Of a stretch of DNA of 64,000 bases, positions 54,506 through 62,362 are shown in pieces. The DNA comes from Corynebacterium capitovis DSM 44611 (GTDB lineage Bacteria; Actinomycetota; Actinomycetes; Mycobacteriales; Mycobacteriaceae). The stretch's first letter is position 1. Each line of letters begins with the position of its first letter. Location: contig NZ_CP047117.1 in the NCBI RefSeq assembly GCF_030440535.1, forward strand, positions 1,364,001 to 1,428,000, written 5' to 3'. Below the pieces are notes generated by a model. That model was not told the origin of the DNA, ran no database searches, and saw nothing but the letters and a program-made list of their open reading frames with translations. The position numbers and the translations under genes are program-made.

Positions 54506-54746
54506 TAGTGGCATGATACAGGCACCACCTATCGAGACCCCGATCTACTGGCAGCGGAGGACATCCAAGAGCGGGCTGTTCTCGGCGGTGTTCGCTCCGA
54601 AAGCCCCCACCAAAGTCGTTCCCGATGAGAGCTGCGTCATCCGGTTGGGCAAGCAGTCGACGGGTACGCTGACGGTCGCTACACGCGCCAGCCTCCCGGG
54701 CTTAGACACTTTCACTCGCAAATGGGTGACCACAAGGAAAGAAGCC

Positions 54747-55793
54747 GTGAGAAGGACTGTCGCAGCCCTCGTCTGCCTTAGCGGTCTGGCGCTCGCCTCC
54801 TGTGGCAGTGAAGACTCCACGCCGGTTTCCACCATCACGATGACCACGACCGTTTCCCCGTCCGAGGACGCTCCGGCTGCTGCACCCGCGGCTAGTACTA
54901 GCGGGGATCTGGCCAGCGCATACGCGGCGGTGTTGGATACCCCCGGCGACTGGGCTCCCTCTCAAGACGCCTACTTCGAACCGGATGGCACTTACTCCTA
55001 CGCCATCGTGGAGGCCACAGGGGATTCCATTCCTGACATGGTTGTTCGGGTCAATTCAAAGGAATTCAGCCACGTTTATTTGGCGACGTCGACAGACGGA
55101 CGCACCGCCATAAGAACCGTGTCTTACCTCATTGATGGTGCGAGGTCTGCCGGTGGTGGCCGCGCCAAGGTCTCAGCAGCAATCTCCGGCAAAGGGCTCT
55201 GGGAAACCAGCGGCCAGTCTATTGAGGAAACGCATACCTCGAAACGGTTCGTACTTTCAGGCGAAAAGCTCGTTCCAGACGGAACAGAAATTGAGGTTGC
55301 CAACACGTACCAAGCGCCAACCCCCGCAGATCACGCGACAATCGCATGGCGGGATTCGACCGACCGCTCGGGGCTCGATGACCTCAACGCTGGATCGGTG
55401 TCCGCCCCCACCCCGTCGCCTGAATCTCAGGAGATGGGAAACACTTATGCCGGAACCGTGAAGGCCCTCAGCACCAATGAGGCCGCGGGAGGGCGCCCCG
55501 CACCCAACGGCGAAGCTGCAACGAATGTCTACTACGTACTCGAACTCGACGCACCGACGACCGTCTGGGCGAAGAGCGCAAGCAATCAGGGGCGCCCGGC
55601 GCCTCGGGAAGGCGCCCAACTCGCTTTGGGAGAAGTCTCCAAATATAGAGATGACTCAGCGCAGTGGGATAAATACGTGGGTAGGCGGGTGATAATAACA
55701 GTCGACCCAGAGAAGATGTGGTGGCCCTCCGACCCAAGCTTGCCACTAGGTATGGCCCGGGCTCACTCGCCACTTTCGATTTCCGGCGGGTAG
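54747..55793 (+). CDS. Lipoprotein of unknown function
   Basis: About 348 aa from GTG 54747, which has GGAAAG five bases upstream. The signal peptide ends in the lipobox LASC near residue 19, followed by a Thr/Ser/Ala-rich linker and a mostly beta domain with repeated tripeptides TYSYAI, TTVWA. The frame is open to ATG 54513, which has a leaderless-type -10 box, but that start would place the lipobox near residue 97. Function unknown. Confidence 0.75.
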   Translation: MRRTVAALVCLSGLALASCGSEDSTPVSTITMTTTVSPSEDAPAAAPAASTSGDLASAYAAVLDTPGDWAPSQDAYFEPDGTYSYAIVEATGDSIPDMVVRVNSKEFSHVYLATSTDGRTAIRTVSYLIDGARSAGGGRAKVSAAISGKGLWETSGQSIEETHTSKRFVLSGEKLVPDGTEIEVANTYQAPTPADHATIAWRDSTDRSGLDDLNAGSVSAPTPSPESQEMGNTYAGTVKALSTNEAAGGRPAPNGEAATNVYYVLELDAPTTVWAKSASNQGRPAPREGAQLALGEVSKYRDDSAQWDKYVGRRVIITVDPEKMWWPSDPSLPLGMARAHSPLSISGG

Positions 55794-56870
55794 TTAGCGC
55801 TCGGGTGCGACGAGGATCTTCATCGCGGTCCCCGCGCGGTCCAACAGCGCCGCGAAGCCCTTCTCCACGATGTCGGCGGGTGCAATCTTCGCCGACACGT
55901 AGGGCGCGAGGTCGATGGCGCCGGAGCGAACCTTCTCAATGGACTCGTCGTAGTCCTCCCGGGTGTAACCGTAGGAGCCCTGGACGCGAATCTCGGTGAG
56001 ATGCAGCTGCGACAAAACATCAAACTCGAGTGGTTTGGAGGGAATGGCCACCAGCTGCAGGGTACCGCCTGGGTGTAGCGTCGCGGCAAGTGGGCGAATC
56101 ACCGGCAACGCGCCAGCGCAGTCGAATGCGACATCGGCGAACCTGCCCTGGCTGATCTCGCGCACCTTCTCTTCGAGGTCTTCCTCCATCGGGTTGAGAC
56201 CGATCTCCGCCACGCCGGTATCCAGCGCCATTTTTAGGCGGGCCGCGTTAGGCTCGCTGATTATTACCCGAGCGCCGCGGGCGGTGACCACGGCCGAGAC
56301 AAAAACCCCGATAGGACCCGCACCTGCAATAACGACTATGTCACCCTTCTTGACGCCGGCCAGCCGGACAGCGTGGGTAGCCACAGACAGCGGCTCGATC
56401 ATCGCGGCGTGCTCGAGGGGCATATTCCCGACTGGCACCGCCACATGGGCGGGCACGTTGACCGCGGCGCTGAGCCCCCCGCCCGCACCAGAAAGGCCGA
56501 GCCCCCATACCTTGCGGCAGATGTTGGACTTGCCCGCCGCGCAGGCAACACACTCCCCGCACGAAACACCTGCCATGACGGCAACGCGGTCTCCCTCGCT
56601 CAATTCCTTAACACCGTCACCGACGGCGGTGACGGTGCCGGAGAACTCATGCCCCAGGGTGAACGGCAGCTCAGCTCCTGTCACGGGGTGAGGCTTGCCC
56701 TCCGCAGGGGTAATTGGGAACTGTGGCCCGTCCTGATAGAGATGGAGGTCGCTGCCGCAAATCCCGGCCCACCCGATGTCCAGGGTGACCCAACCTGGTT
56801 CCGGTGCGCCGGGTTCCTCCACGTCATCGATACGCAAATCTTCGGGTCCGTACAGCCTGACTGCCTTCAT
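55794..56870 (-). CDS. Zinc-dependent alcohol/polyol dehydrogenase (butanediol dehydrogenase-like)
   Basis: A 358-aa medium-chain dehydrogenase. The catalytic zinc region is GICGSDLH and GHEFSG. Four structural-zinc cysteines lie in CGECVACAAGKSNIC, and the NAD-binding motif is GAGPIGV. Closest pattern is the (R,R)-butanediol/threonine/sorbitol dehydrogenase group; the substrate is unproven. ATG 56870 follows GGAAGGA; the ORF start 13 residues upstream lacks support. Confidence 0.9.
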   Translation of the reverse strand: MKAVRLYGPEDLRIDDVEEPGAPEPGWVTLDIGWAGICGSDLHLYQDGPQFPITPAEGKPHPVTGAELPFTLGHEFSGTVTAVGDGVKELSEGDRVAVMAGVSCGECVACAAGKSNICRKVWGLGLSGAGGGLSAAVNVPAHVAVPVGNMPLEHAAMIEPLSVATHAVRLAGVKKGDIVVIAGAGPIGVFVSAVVTARGARVIISEPNAARLKMALDTGVAEIGLNPMEEDLEEKVREISQGRFADVAFDCAGALPVIRPLAATLHPGGTLQLVAIPSKPLEFDVLSQLHLTEIRVQGSYGYTREDYDESIEKVRSGAIDLAPYVSAKIAPADIVEKGFAALLDRAGTAMKILVAPER

Positions 56871-57462
56871 GTCTCGTTCCTTCCAGCACGATTGGTGGCA
56901 TTTCAACAACTTTTATCTTAGAACTGCATCCCATGGCGCGCTCGCAATTTGCACGGTGGCCATTGAGGACCGCGAGCAGCCGCTGATTCACGAAGCCGTT
57001 GATTGACCGCGCAACGTCAAGGTTTCGTGCAAACCCCCGACTCTCGACGCCACCTCGTTCGTCCGCCAGGTGCCCCACCTCACGGGAGCGCGTCCCAGTT
57101 CGTTACCGGGGACGATTCCGCCGCCGACGATCTTCCGGCCCCCGGTAGCGGCATGGTCGGCTCGTTATCGCAACTACAGCCAACATCGTCCGCGCGAAAG
57201 CTAGACGTTGAACTTGAACTCCACGACGTGTCGTTGGTAAATAACCATTCCGCGAAAGACAGTAGGTAAATCCAGAGAAGTACCGCAGGATGCGGCCATG
57301 GCACTATCGCTCCCGGAACATCTAGCAACTCGGGAAACAGCAGGACACAGGAAGATGCGCGTTACTTGTAGGTACTTTTCATGTAGTAGGGCTGCTGGAG
57401 AGATTCACGCAAGAAGGTTCCGACGACGGTACAGCGAGAGCACGGTGGGGTGTCTGCTGCGC

Positions 57463-57493
57463 GGTTTCGTAAAAAACACAAAAATACGAAACC
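57463..57493. promoter_or_regulatory. Inverted repeat, possible operator A
   Basis: GGTTTCGTA (57463-57471) and TACGAAACC (57485-57493) are perfect inverted copies separated by 13 A-rich bases. Confidence 0.5.
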
Positions 57494-57529
57494 GTATCGT
57501 TTCAGGTAACGGCAGGTATTTACAGGGTG

Positions 57530-57545
57530 TTTCGTAATCACGAAA
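57530..57545. promoter_or_regulatory. Inverted repeat, possible operator B
   Basis: TTTCGT-AATC-ACGAAA shares the half-site TTTCGT with site A about 60 bases upstream. It touches the start of the FUSC-like fragment. Confidence 0.45.
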
Positions 57546-57899
57546 ACGAAAAGAACACAGTACTACCGCGCCATCGAGCGCGTCCTGGGCACCCTCACCG
57601 GCATCGCGGTGGCAGGCTTCCTGCTGTCCCACCCGATGCAGGGATGGCAGATCGTCGTGTGGATTGTGATTCTGCAGTCCGTCACCGAGATGTACGTGGC
57701 CCACAACTACACCATCACCGTCAGCTTCATCACCCCGACCGCCCTGCTGATGGTGCAGACGGTCGAGGCCTCCCCCCCCATCTGGCCGATGCTGCTCGCC
57801 CGCACCGCGAAGACCGTCATCGGCGCGTTCGCGGCGCTCGCCGTCATCGCGGTCGGCTGCGTGCACAAGTATCTAGAGGTCGTGCTGCCGCGGCGGTAG
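57546..57899 (+). pseudogene. 3' fragment of a FUSC-family membrane transporter gene
   Basis: The frame ending at 57899 reads YRAIERVLGTLTGIAVAGFL, then WIVILQSVTEMYVAHNYTI and a helix GAFAALAVIAV. This is the C-terminal membrane module of FUSC/aromatic-acid-exporter-type proteins. The 5' two thirds of such a gene are absent and no start codon with a ribosome-binding site precedes it. GC content is high again exactly from this point, marking a junction. No function is expected. Confidence 0.65.
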
Positions 57900-57938
57900 G
57901 CGCAAGTGCTTTGCGACGAATTTGCAACCCGCCAGGAC

Positions 57939-57944
57939 TACAAT
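57939..57944 (+). promoter_or_regulatory. -10 box upstream of the coiled-coil gene
   Basis: TACAAT ends eight bases before ATG 57953. Confidence 0.5.
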
Positions 57945-57952
57945 TTCTGATT

Positions 57953-59275
57953 ATGGAGACTTCAAGCAAGGACCTAGCTTTCCTCGCAGATGAAGAGGGT
58001 CTGCTGATCCTTAGCGAGGAAGATCGTTTCCCCGCCACTTCCGCACCCGCATTTTCGCCTGCGTCACCGCAAGTGCTTTTCCGCGCTAACAATGTGTTGA
58101 GCACGATTTCCAACCGGCAGTTCAAATCCGGCAAGTATTACAAGGCAACGGACGAAACTGCGAAGCTACTCCAGCATCGCACGTCGTCTGGACCGGTTCC
58201 TGGAGTCCTACGCCGAAGCGATCTTGGGCTCGCCGACAATCCAAGTCGATTCTTCAAACACACCTCGTTTCAAGAGGTGAAGTTTTCGCCCGCCATGGCT
58301 TCGACCGCCGCTGGCATCGCAGCTCAGGCCGCAATTGAGGCAGCAATTGCTGAAATCAAGGAGTATCTAGAGGTCATCGATGAGAAGCTCGATACTCTCC
58401 TCCGGCAGCGGAAGGTTGATGCACTGGCACAGCTTGGGGGTATCCAGTACACGATTGAAGAAGCGGACGAACTTTACCGACGCAGCAGTAGCGTCTCTGC
58501 AACTACTTGGTCGAAGGTCGACCACCTCGGATCAGCGCTCAACGGCATCGAGTCTTACGCCATCGAACAACTCGATGATGCCGTTGATCAGCTCCGGAAA
58601 CAGAAGAACAACTCCAAGAAACTTGAAACTTTCTTAGCTGGGCTGAAAGGCGATCTGCCGCTTTGGCTGGGTGTGGCCGCTCGGAGCATCTACCTCCACG
58701 ATCGGATGTATATCCTGGAGATCGCCCACGTGAATGAGTTTGAGCCTCGCCAGCTGGATTCTCACCGTGAGGGAATCCACGACGCGCGCAAGGATCGATT
58801 GGAATCGACCACCCGACGTCTGCTCGAGATGGATACAGCCATCCGTGAGACAGCCAAGTTGAGCAATCAGGTCTGGGTGACAAACCCGATTCGTGCTCGC
58901 CATATCACCGCGAACGCGAACGAAATTCACGACATTATTAGTGCGTTTGCGCAGCATTTGCGGATGAGCGTGGAGGACGCAGAGCGTCTCCAGGTCCAAG
59001 GATGGCGTCAATCTGTGGTGTCGCTAGCGGACGACACCATCGATGCCGCGAACCGCGCCCGCCAATCGGCGGTGGGTCAAGCGCAAAAAGCCACCGAGAA
59101 AATTCGCGACATGAACGACGACCGGCTGCTTGCAAAGGCCGCAGAAATCGAAGCGCGACGGGAGCGGGGGGAGCAAAAAGCGCTCGAGTCGACCGGCGAC
59201 GAAGATCAATCTGCGACAGAAACCCGCACAACGCGACGCGGTTTACGTTTCCGTCGAGACGAGAAGAAAGCATAG
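57953..59275 (+). CDS. Orphan coiled-coil protein of unknown function
   Basis: A 440-aa soluble, strongly helical protein. An Ala-rich hydrophobic stretch (about residues 107-130, ASTAAGIAAQAAIEAAIAEI) precedes long charged helices with heptad-like patterning (EYLEVIDEKLDTLLRQRKVD onward). The tail is very basic and ends RRGLRFRRDEKKA. Codon use is less GC-biased than in flanking core genes, suggesting transfer. It resembles uncharacterised actinobacterial proteins found in variable regions. No enzymatic motif is seen; a membrane-active or defence role is speculation. Confidence 0.7.
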   Translation: METSSKDLAFLADEEGLLILSEEDRFPATSAPAFSPASPQVLFRANNVLSTISNRQFKSGKYYKATDETAKLLQHRTSSGPVPGVLRRSDLGLADNPSRFFKHTSFQEVKFSPAMASTAAGIAAQAAIEAAIAEIKEYLEVIDEKLDTLLRQRKVDALAQLGGIQYTIEEADELYRRSSSVSATTWSKVDHLGSALNGIESYAIEQLDDAVDQLRKQKNNSKKLETFLAGLKGDLPLWLGVAARSIYLHDRMYILEIAHVNEFEPRQLDSHREGIHDARKDRLESTTRRLLEMDTAIRETAKLSNQVWVTNPIRARHITANANEIHDIISAFAQHLRMSVEDAERLQVQGWRQSVVSLADDTIDAANRARQSAVGQAQKATEKIRDMNDDRLLAKAAEIEARRERGEQKALESTGDEDQSATETRTTRRGLRFRRDEKKA

Positions 59276-59295
59276 AGGTTTTCTCCACGAGATAG

Positions 59296-59509
59296 GTGGC
59301 AGTTATATTCCTGAGAATCCGTTTGAGCAGCGAGGAAGCATCACTCGTAACGAAGCTTGCGCGTGCTGAGGGCGTAACTGTTTCCGAGCTTTGCTCGATC
59401 CGCCATCGCGGAAAGAATCGAAGATCTGCAGGAACTTCGCTCAGCCGTCGAGATTGACTCCGGTAGGAAGTTCACGATGGATGAGATTTACCGGGAGGTC
59501 GGTCGCTGA
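59296..59509 (+). pseudogene. Frameshifted ribbon-helix-helix antitoxin (RelB/DUF6290-like)
   Basis: GTG 59296 opens a frame reading LRIRLSSEEASLVTKLARAE and GVTVSE, the strand-helix-turn-helix of small RHH antitoxins. At about 59390 the sequence must shift by one base to continue FARSAIAERIEDLQ and then RKFTMDEIYREVGR before TGA 59509. The total of 214 bases is not a multiple of three. The partner toxin gene is absent. A one-base indel therefore disabled an antitoxin of about 71 aa. Confidence 0.65.
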
Positions 59510-59565
59510 GACTTACGTTGCAACTGGGCTGCGGTCTGGGTTGGTTGACGCAGGACGCAAGAACG

Positions 59566-59571
59566 TAGTAT
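59566..59571 (+). promoter_or_regulatory. -10 box for leaderless arfB-like gene
   Basis: TAGTAT ends seven bases before ATG 59579; TTGACG at 59545-59550 is a possible -35 at short spacing (15 bases). Confidence 0.5.
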
Positions 59572-59578
59572 GGGCGGC

Positions 59579-60022
59579 ATGCAGGACTTGACCATCGCGC
59601 CCGGCCCGGGGATCCCCGGCGGCCTCGTCGTCGCCGCGGCGGACCTGTCGGAGCGGTTCGCGAAGGCATCGGGCCCGGGCGGCCAGGGCGTCAACACCAC
59701 CGACAGTAAGGTGCAGCTCTCCATCGACATCGCGGAATGCGCATCGCTTTCCGACACTCAACGCCGCCGCGCCCTCCACAACCTCGAACACCGCCTGGAC
59801 GGCACGGTGCTCACCGTGAGCGCATCGACGCAGCGGTCGCAGGTCCGCAACCGTGCCGAGGCGCGGGAACGCATGGCCATATTGTTGCGCGAGGAGCTCG
59901 CCCCACCGCCTCCCCCGCGGCGGAAAACGAAGCCGACGCGCGGCTCGGTGCGACGCCGTCTCGAAGCGAAGAAGCGGCGCTCGGAGTTGAAGTCGACGAG
60001 GCGTAAGCCCCAGCTGCCGTAG
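59579..60022 (+). CDS. arfB: ArfB-like ribosome-rescue peptidyl-tRNA hydrolase
   Basis: A 147-aa class I release-factor-like protein with the catalytic GGQ in ASGPGGQGVNTTDSKV and a very basic C-terminal tail (RKTKPTRGSVRRRLEAKKRR) that enters the mRNA channel of stalled ribosomes. It lacks the codon-recognition domain of RF1/RF2. It hydrolyses peptidyl-tRNA on non-stop ribosomes. It is the one conserved gene inside the variable island. Confidence 0.9.
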   Translation: MQDLTIAPGPGIPGGLVVAAADLSERFAKASGPGGQGVNTTDSKVQLSIDIAECASLSDTQRRRALHNLEHRLDGTVLTVSASTQRSQVRNRAEARERMAILLREELAPPPPPRRKTKPTRGSVRRRLEAKKRRSELKSTRRKPQLP

Positions 60023-60172
60023 ATCGGGTCGACGCTGCCCCGCCTATGCAGTCATAGAACGAGCCGATGCGACCACCATCCCCATAACCGATGATCGGGT
60101 AACGAAACCTACTATCCCACACATCTATGTGCGAAGATGAAGCGGAGATTCGCTCCGAGATTTAGGTTAATC

Positions 60173-60988
60173 ATGGGATTTTTCGCACGACTTTTTGGCA
60201 ACAAACAAACTTCCGAGAAACCGGCCAAACACAGCGTCCGAGGAAACGCCAGGTTAGCGCCATGGCCACAGAAACCGTTGGAAAAAACTCTCGAGCTACC
60301 CGACGAGTCCGGTTTCACTCTTTACGTCTACGATGATTCCGCCTTCTCTTCAGCAAAATATGGAGACGACATCCAGGTCGAGTTCTTCGCTGGGGAAGCC
60401 TATTTGAAAAGTAAGAAGTCCGGCTCAGAAATCGATACTCGAGAATCGGACGCTGTCTGCCTACTCCATCGAGGCCACCCCGTAGGAGTCATCTTCTTCG
60501 GCAAAGAGGATGCCAAATTCGCCTACACCAATGGGATCCGGCTCCTCGCAAACGCGACCGTCGGGGAAAAGCTCCCCGAACACGGCAATATACGCGGTCT
60601 CACGATCCACTTACCCGATTCTTGGACCAAGACCCGCCGACTCATTGAAAACTATGAGCTGAACAAAAGGATCCCTGGCACCGCTCAAACGATTTTTTTT
60701 AACGAATGGGACGAAGACGACCACGAGCAACTCCGCGATAGAGCGAAATGGGTGTTCGAAGACGCGAATTTAGAATATTTACCTGTCCCGAAAGGCTCTT
60801 CGGCTAAACCACACATCATCGCTACCTCGACAGATGGGCGGAAGATTTTCCGCCTCACAGCCCGCAATTCGGCGTATCGAGAGGTTGCCTCAGCCATGGA
60901 ATCATCCAGCAACTATGTGATTTTGGCGGAACGTCACGGAAGTTACGAGGGTTTGGTCGGGTACCGCATTCAGCTAGCCCATTGGTGA
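60173..60988 (+). CDS. Orphan protein of unknown function, low-GC gene
   Basis: About 271 aa beginning MGFFARLFGNK, an amphipathic Phe-rich start. A mixed alpha/beta body follows without recognised motifs: FTLYVYDDSAFSS, VIFFGKEDAKFAY, HIIATSTDGRKIFRL. Base composition is clearly lower in GC than neighbouring core genes, so it was probably acquired. ATG 60173 or 60137 could start it; the former matches a compact N-terminus. Function unknown. Confidence 0.6.
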   Translation: MGFFARLFGNKQTSEKPAKHSVRGNARLAPWPQKPLEKTLELPDESGFTLYVYDDSAFSSAKYGDDIQVEFFAGEAYLKSKKSGSEIDTRESDAVCLLHRGHPVGVIFFGKEDAKFAYTNGIRLLANATVGEKLPEHGNIRGLTIHLPDSWTKTRRLIENYELNKRIPGTAQTIFFNEWDEDDHEQLRDRAKWVFEDANLEYLPVPKGSSAKPHIIATSTDGRKIFRLTARNSAYREVASAMESSSNYVILAERHGSYEGLVGYRIQLAHW

Positions 60989-61018
60989 AGCAGAGAAGCC
61001 CAAAAACCCGTAGTTCCT

Positions 61019-61192
61019 ATGAAAACGATAAATGGCCAACCTGTGAGCGAGGCGCAAATTGACAGGTGGGTTACCGAAGCCGAAAACGGTTACGACGTGG
61101 AGACGCTGCGCCGACGAGGCCTTAAAGAACGCAATCTAAAATGGAGGTCCGACGGAGCGCGACCAAGCACGGCATCGAGCCCCGACGCGTAA
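61019..61192 (+). pseudogene. Truncated RHH-type antitoxin gene (N-terminal part)
   Basis: A 57-aa frame from ATG 61019. Residues 1-34 (MKTINGQPVSEAQIDRWVTE, then GYDVETLRRRG) match the N-terminal arm of actinobacterial antitoxins that usually continue with a GRP-type ribbon-helix-helix domain. Here the sequence departs after RRRG into an unrelated basic tail (KERNLKWRSDGARP) and stops. The DNA-binding domain is therefore missing. It ends one base before the ychF stop codon on the other strand. Confidence 0.55.
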
Positions 61193-62278
61193 CTACACGT
61201 TGAATTTGAACTCGACCACGTCGCCGTCCGCCATCACGTAGTCCTTCCCCTCTTGGCGGACTTTGCCGTGGGCGCGCGCTGCGGCCATGCTGTCCAGCTC
61301 GTCGAGGTCGTCGAACGCGACGATCTCCGCCTTGATAAACCCCTTCTCGAAGTCCGAATGGATCACCCCGGCCGCCTTCGGGGCGGTGTCACCCCTGCGG
61401 ATGGTCCACGCGCGGGACTCCTTTGGGCCCGCGGTGAGGTAGGTCTGCAGCCCCAGGGTCTCGAACCCAGCCTTAGCAAGCGTCTGCAGACCCGGCTCAT
61501 CTTGTCCGACGGCGGCGAGCAATTCGGCGGCATCCTCCTCATCCAGCTCGAGCAACTCGGTCTCGCTTTGCGCGTCGAGGAACACGGCCTCGGCCGGGGC
61601 AACGAGAGCGCGCAACTCGTCCTTCTTGGCGTCGTCGGTCAATACAGCCTCGTCCGAGTTGAAGACGTAGAGGAAAGGCTTCGCGGTCATGAGGTGGAGC
61701 TCGCGGAGGAGGCTGAGGTCGACCTCCCCGGCCGCGGCGGCAGCGAAAAGCGTACGGTCGTCTTCGAGAACGGCCTGCGCTTTCTTCGCCTCAGCGGCGG
61801 TTGCGGCGGCGTCCTTATCCTTGCGGCCTTCTTTTTCTAACCGTGGCAGCGCCTTTTCAATCGTCTGCAGGTCCGCGAGGATGAGCTCTGTGTTGATCAC
61901 CGAAATATCGGAATCAGGGTCGACGCGGCCATCGACGTGGATGACATTGTCATCCGAAAACGCCCGAACCACCTGGCAAATCGCGTCAGCCTCACGAATG
62001 TTTGCCAGGAAGGCATTGCCCATTCCCTCACCCTCGGAAGCACCCTTCACGATTCCCGCGATGTCCACGAAAGACACCGTAGCGGGGAGGATGCGCTCGG
62101 AGTGGAAGATCTCGGCTAGCCGGTTCAGGCGCGGATCCGGCAACTCCACCAAGCCAACGTTCGGTTCGATCGTGGCGAAAGGGTAGTTCGCAGCAAGGAC
62201 CTCGTTGCGAGTCAGTGCATTGAAGAGGGTGGACTTGCCCACGTTGGGTAGGCCGACAATTCCAAGGGTAAGGCTCAC
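61193..62278 (-). CDS. ychF: Redox-regulated ATPase YchF
   Basis: A 361-aa Obg-family ATPase with G1 GLPNVGKST at the N-terminus, the nucleotide-specificity segment NSDE, and a C-terminal TGS domain (SRAWTIRRGDTAPKAAGVIHSDFEKGF). It binds ATP rather than GTP and associates with ribosomes. GTG 62278 begins the conserved sequence SLTLGIVGLPNVG; the frame continues to 62332 without support. Confidence 0.95.
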   Translation of the reverse strand: MSLTLGIVGLPNVGKSTLFNALTRNEVLAANYPFATIEPNVGLVELPDPRLNRLAEIFHSERILPATVSFVDIAGIVKGASEGEGMGNAFLANIREADAICQVVRAFSDDNVIHVDGRVDPDSDISVINTELILADLQTIEKALPRLEKEGRKDKDAAATAAEAKKAQAVLEDDRTLFAAAAAGEVDLSLLRELHLMTAKPFLYVFNSDEAVLTDDAKKDELRALVAPAEAVFLDAQSETELLELDEEDAAELLAAVGQDEPGLQTLAKAGFETLGLQTYLTAGPKESRAWTIRRGDTAPKAAGVIHSDFEKGFIKAEIVAFDDLDELDSMAAARAHGKVRQEGKDYVMADGDVVEFKFNV

Positions 62279-62362
62279 AGCCGACAACACTATCGCACGG
62301 CTGAGCGTGTGGGGGACGAGGGTGCGTCGCAAAGCAATTGCCTTTGGGGCAAAATTAAGCAG

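Larger units (their letters stand above)
56871..57545. other. Long non-coding stretch at the left edge of a variable island
   Basis: About 675 bases with no supported gene: short open frames here have no ribosome-binding site, homology or codon bias. The right 150 bases are A/T-rich relative to the window and contain two palindromic sites. It separates conserved genes from a run of gene fragments. Confidence 0.6.

Noticed and set aside
57080..57328. 82-aa minus-strand frame with a hydrophobic start
   Set aside because: Only a hydrophobic stretch supports it; no start signal or recognisable family.
57298..57537. 79-aa open frame in the island
   Set aside because: No ribosome-binding site, homology or codon bias, and it runs through the palindromic sites.
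56871..61192. Intact prophage or insertion sequence
   Set aside because: No integrase, transposase, terminal repeats or phage structural genes are visible.
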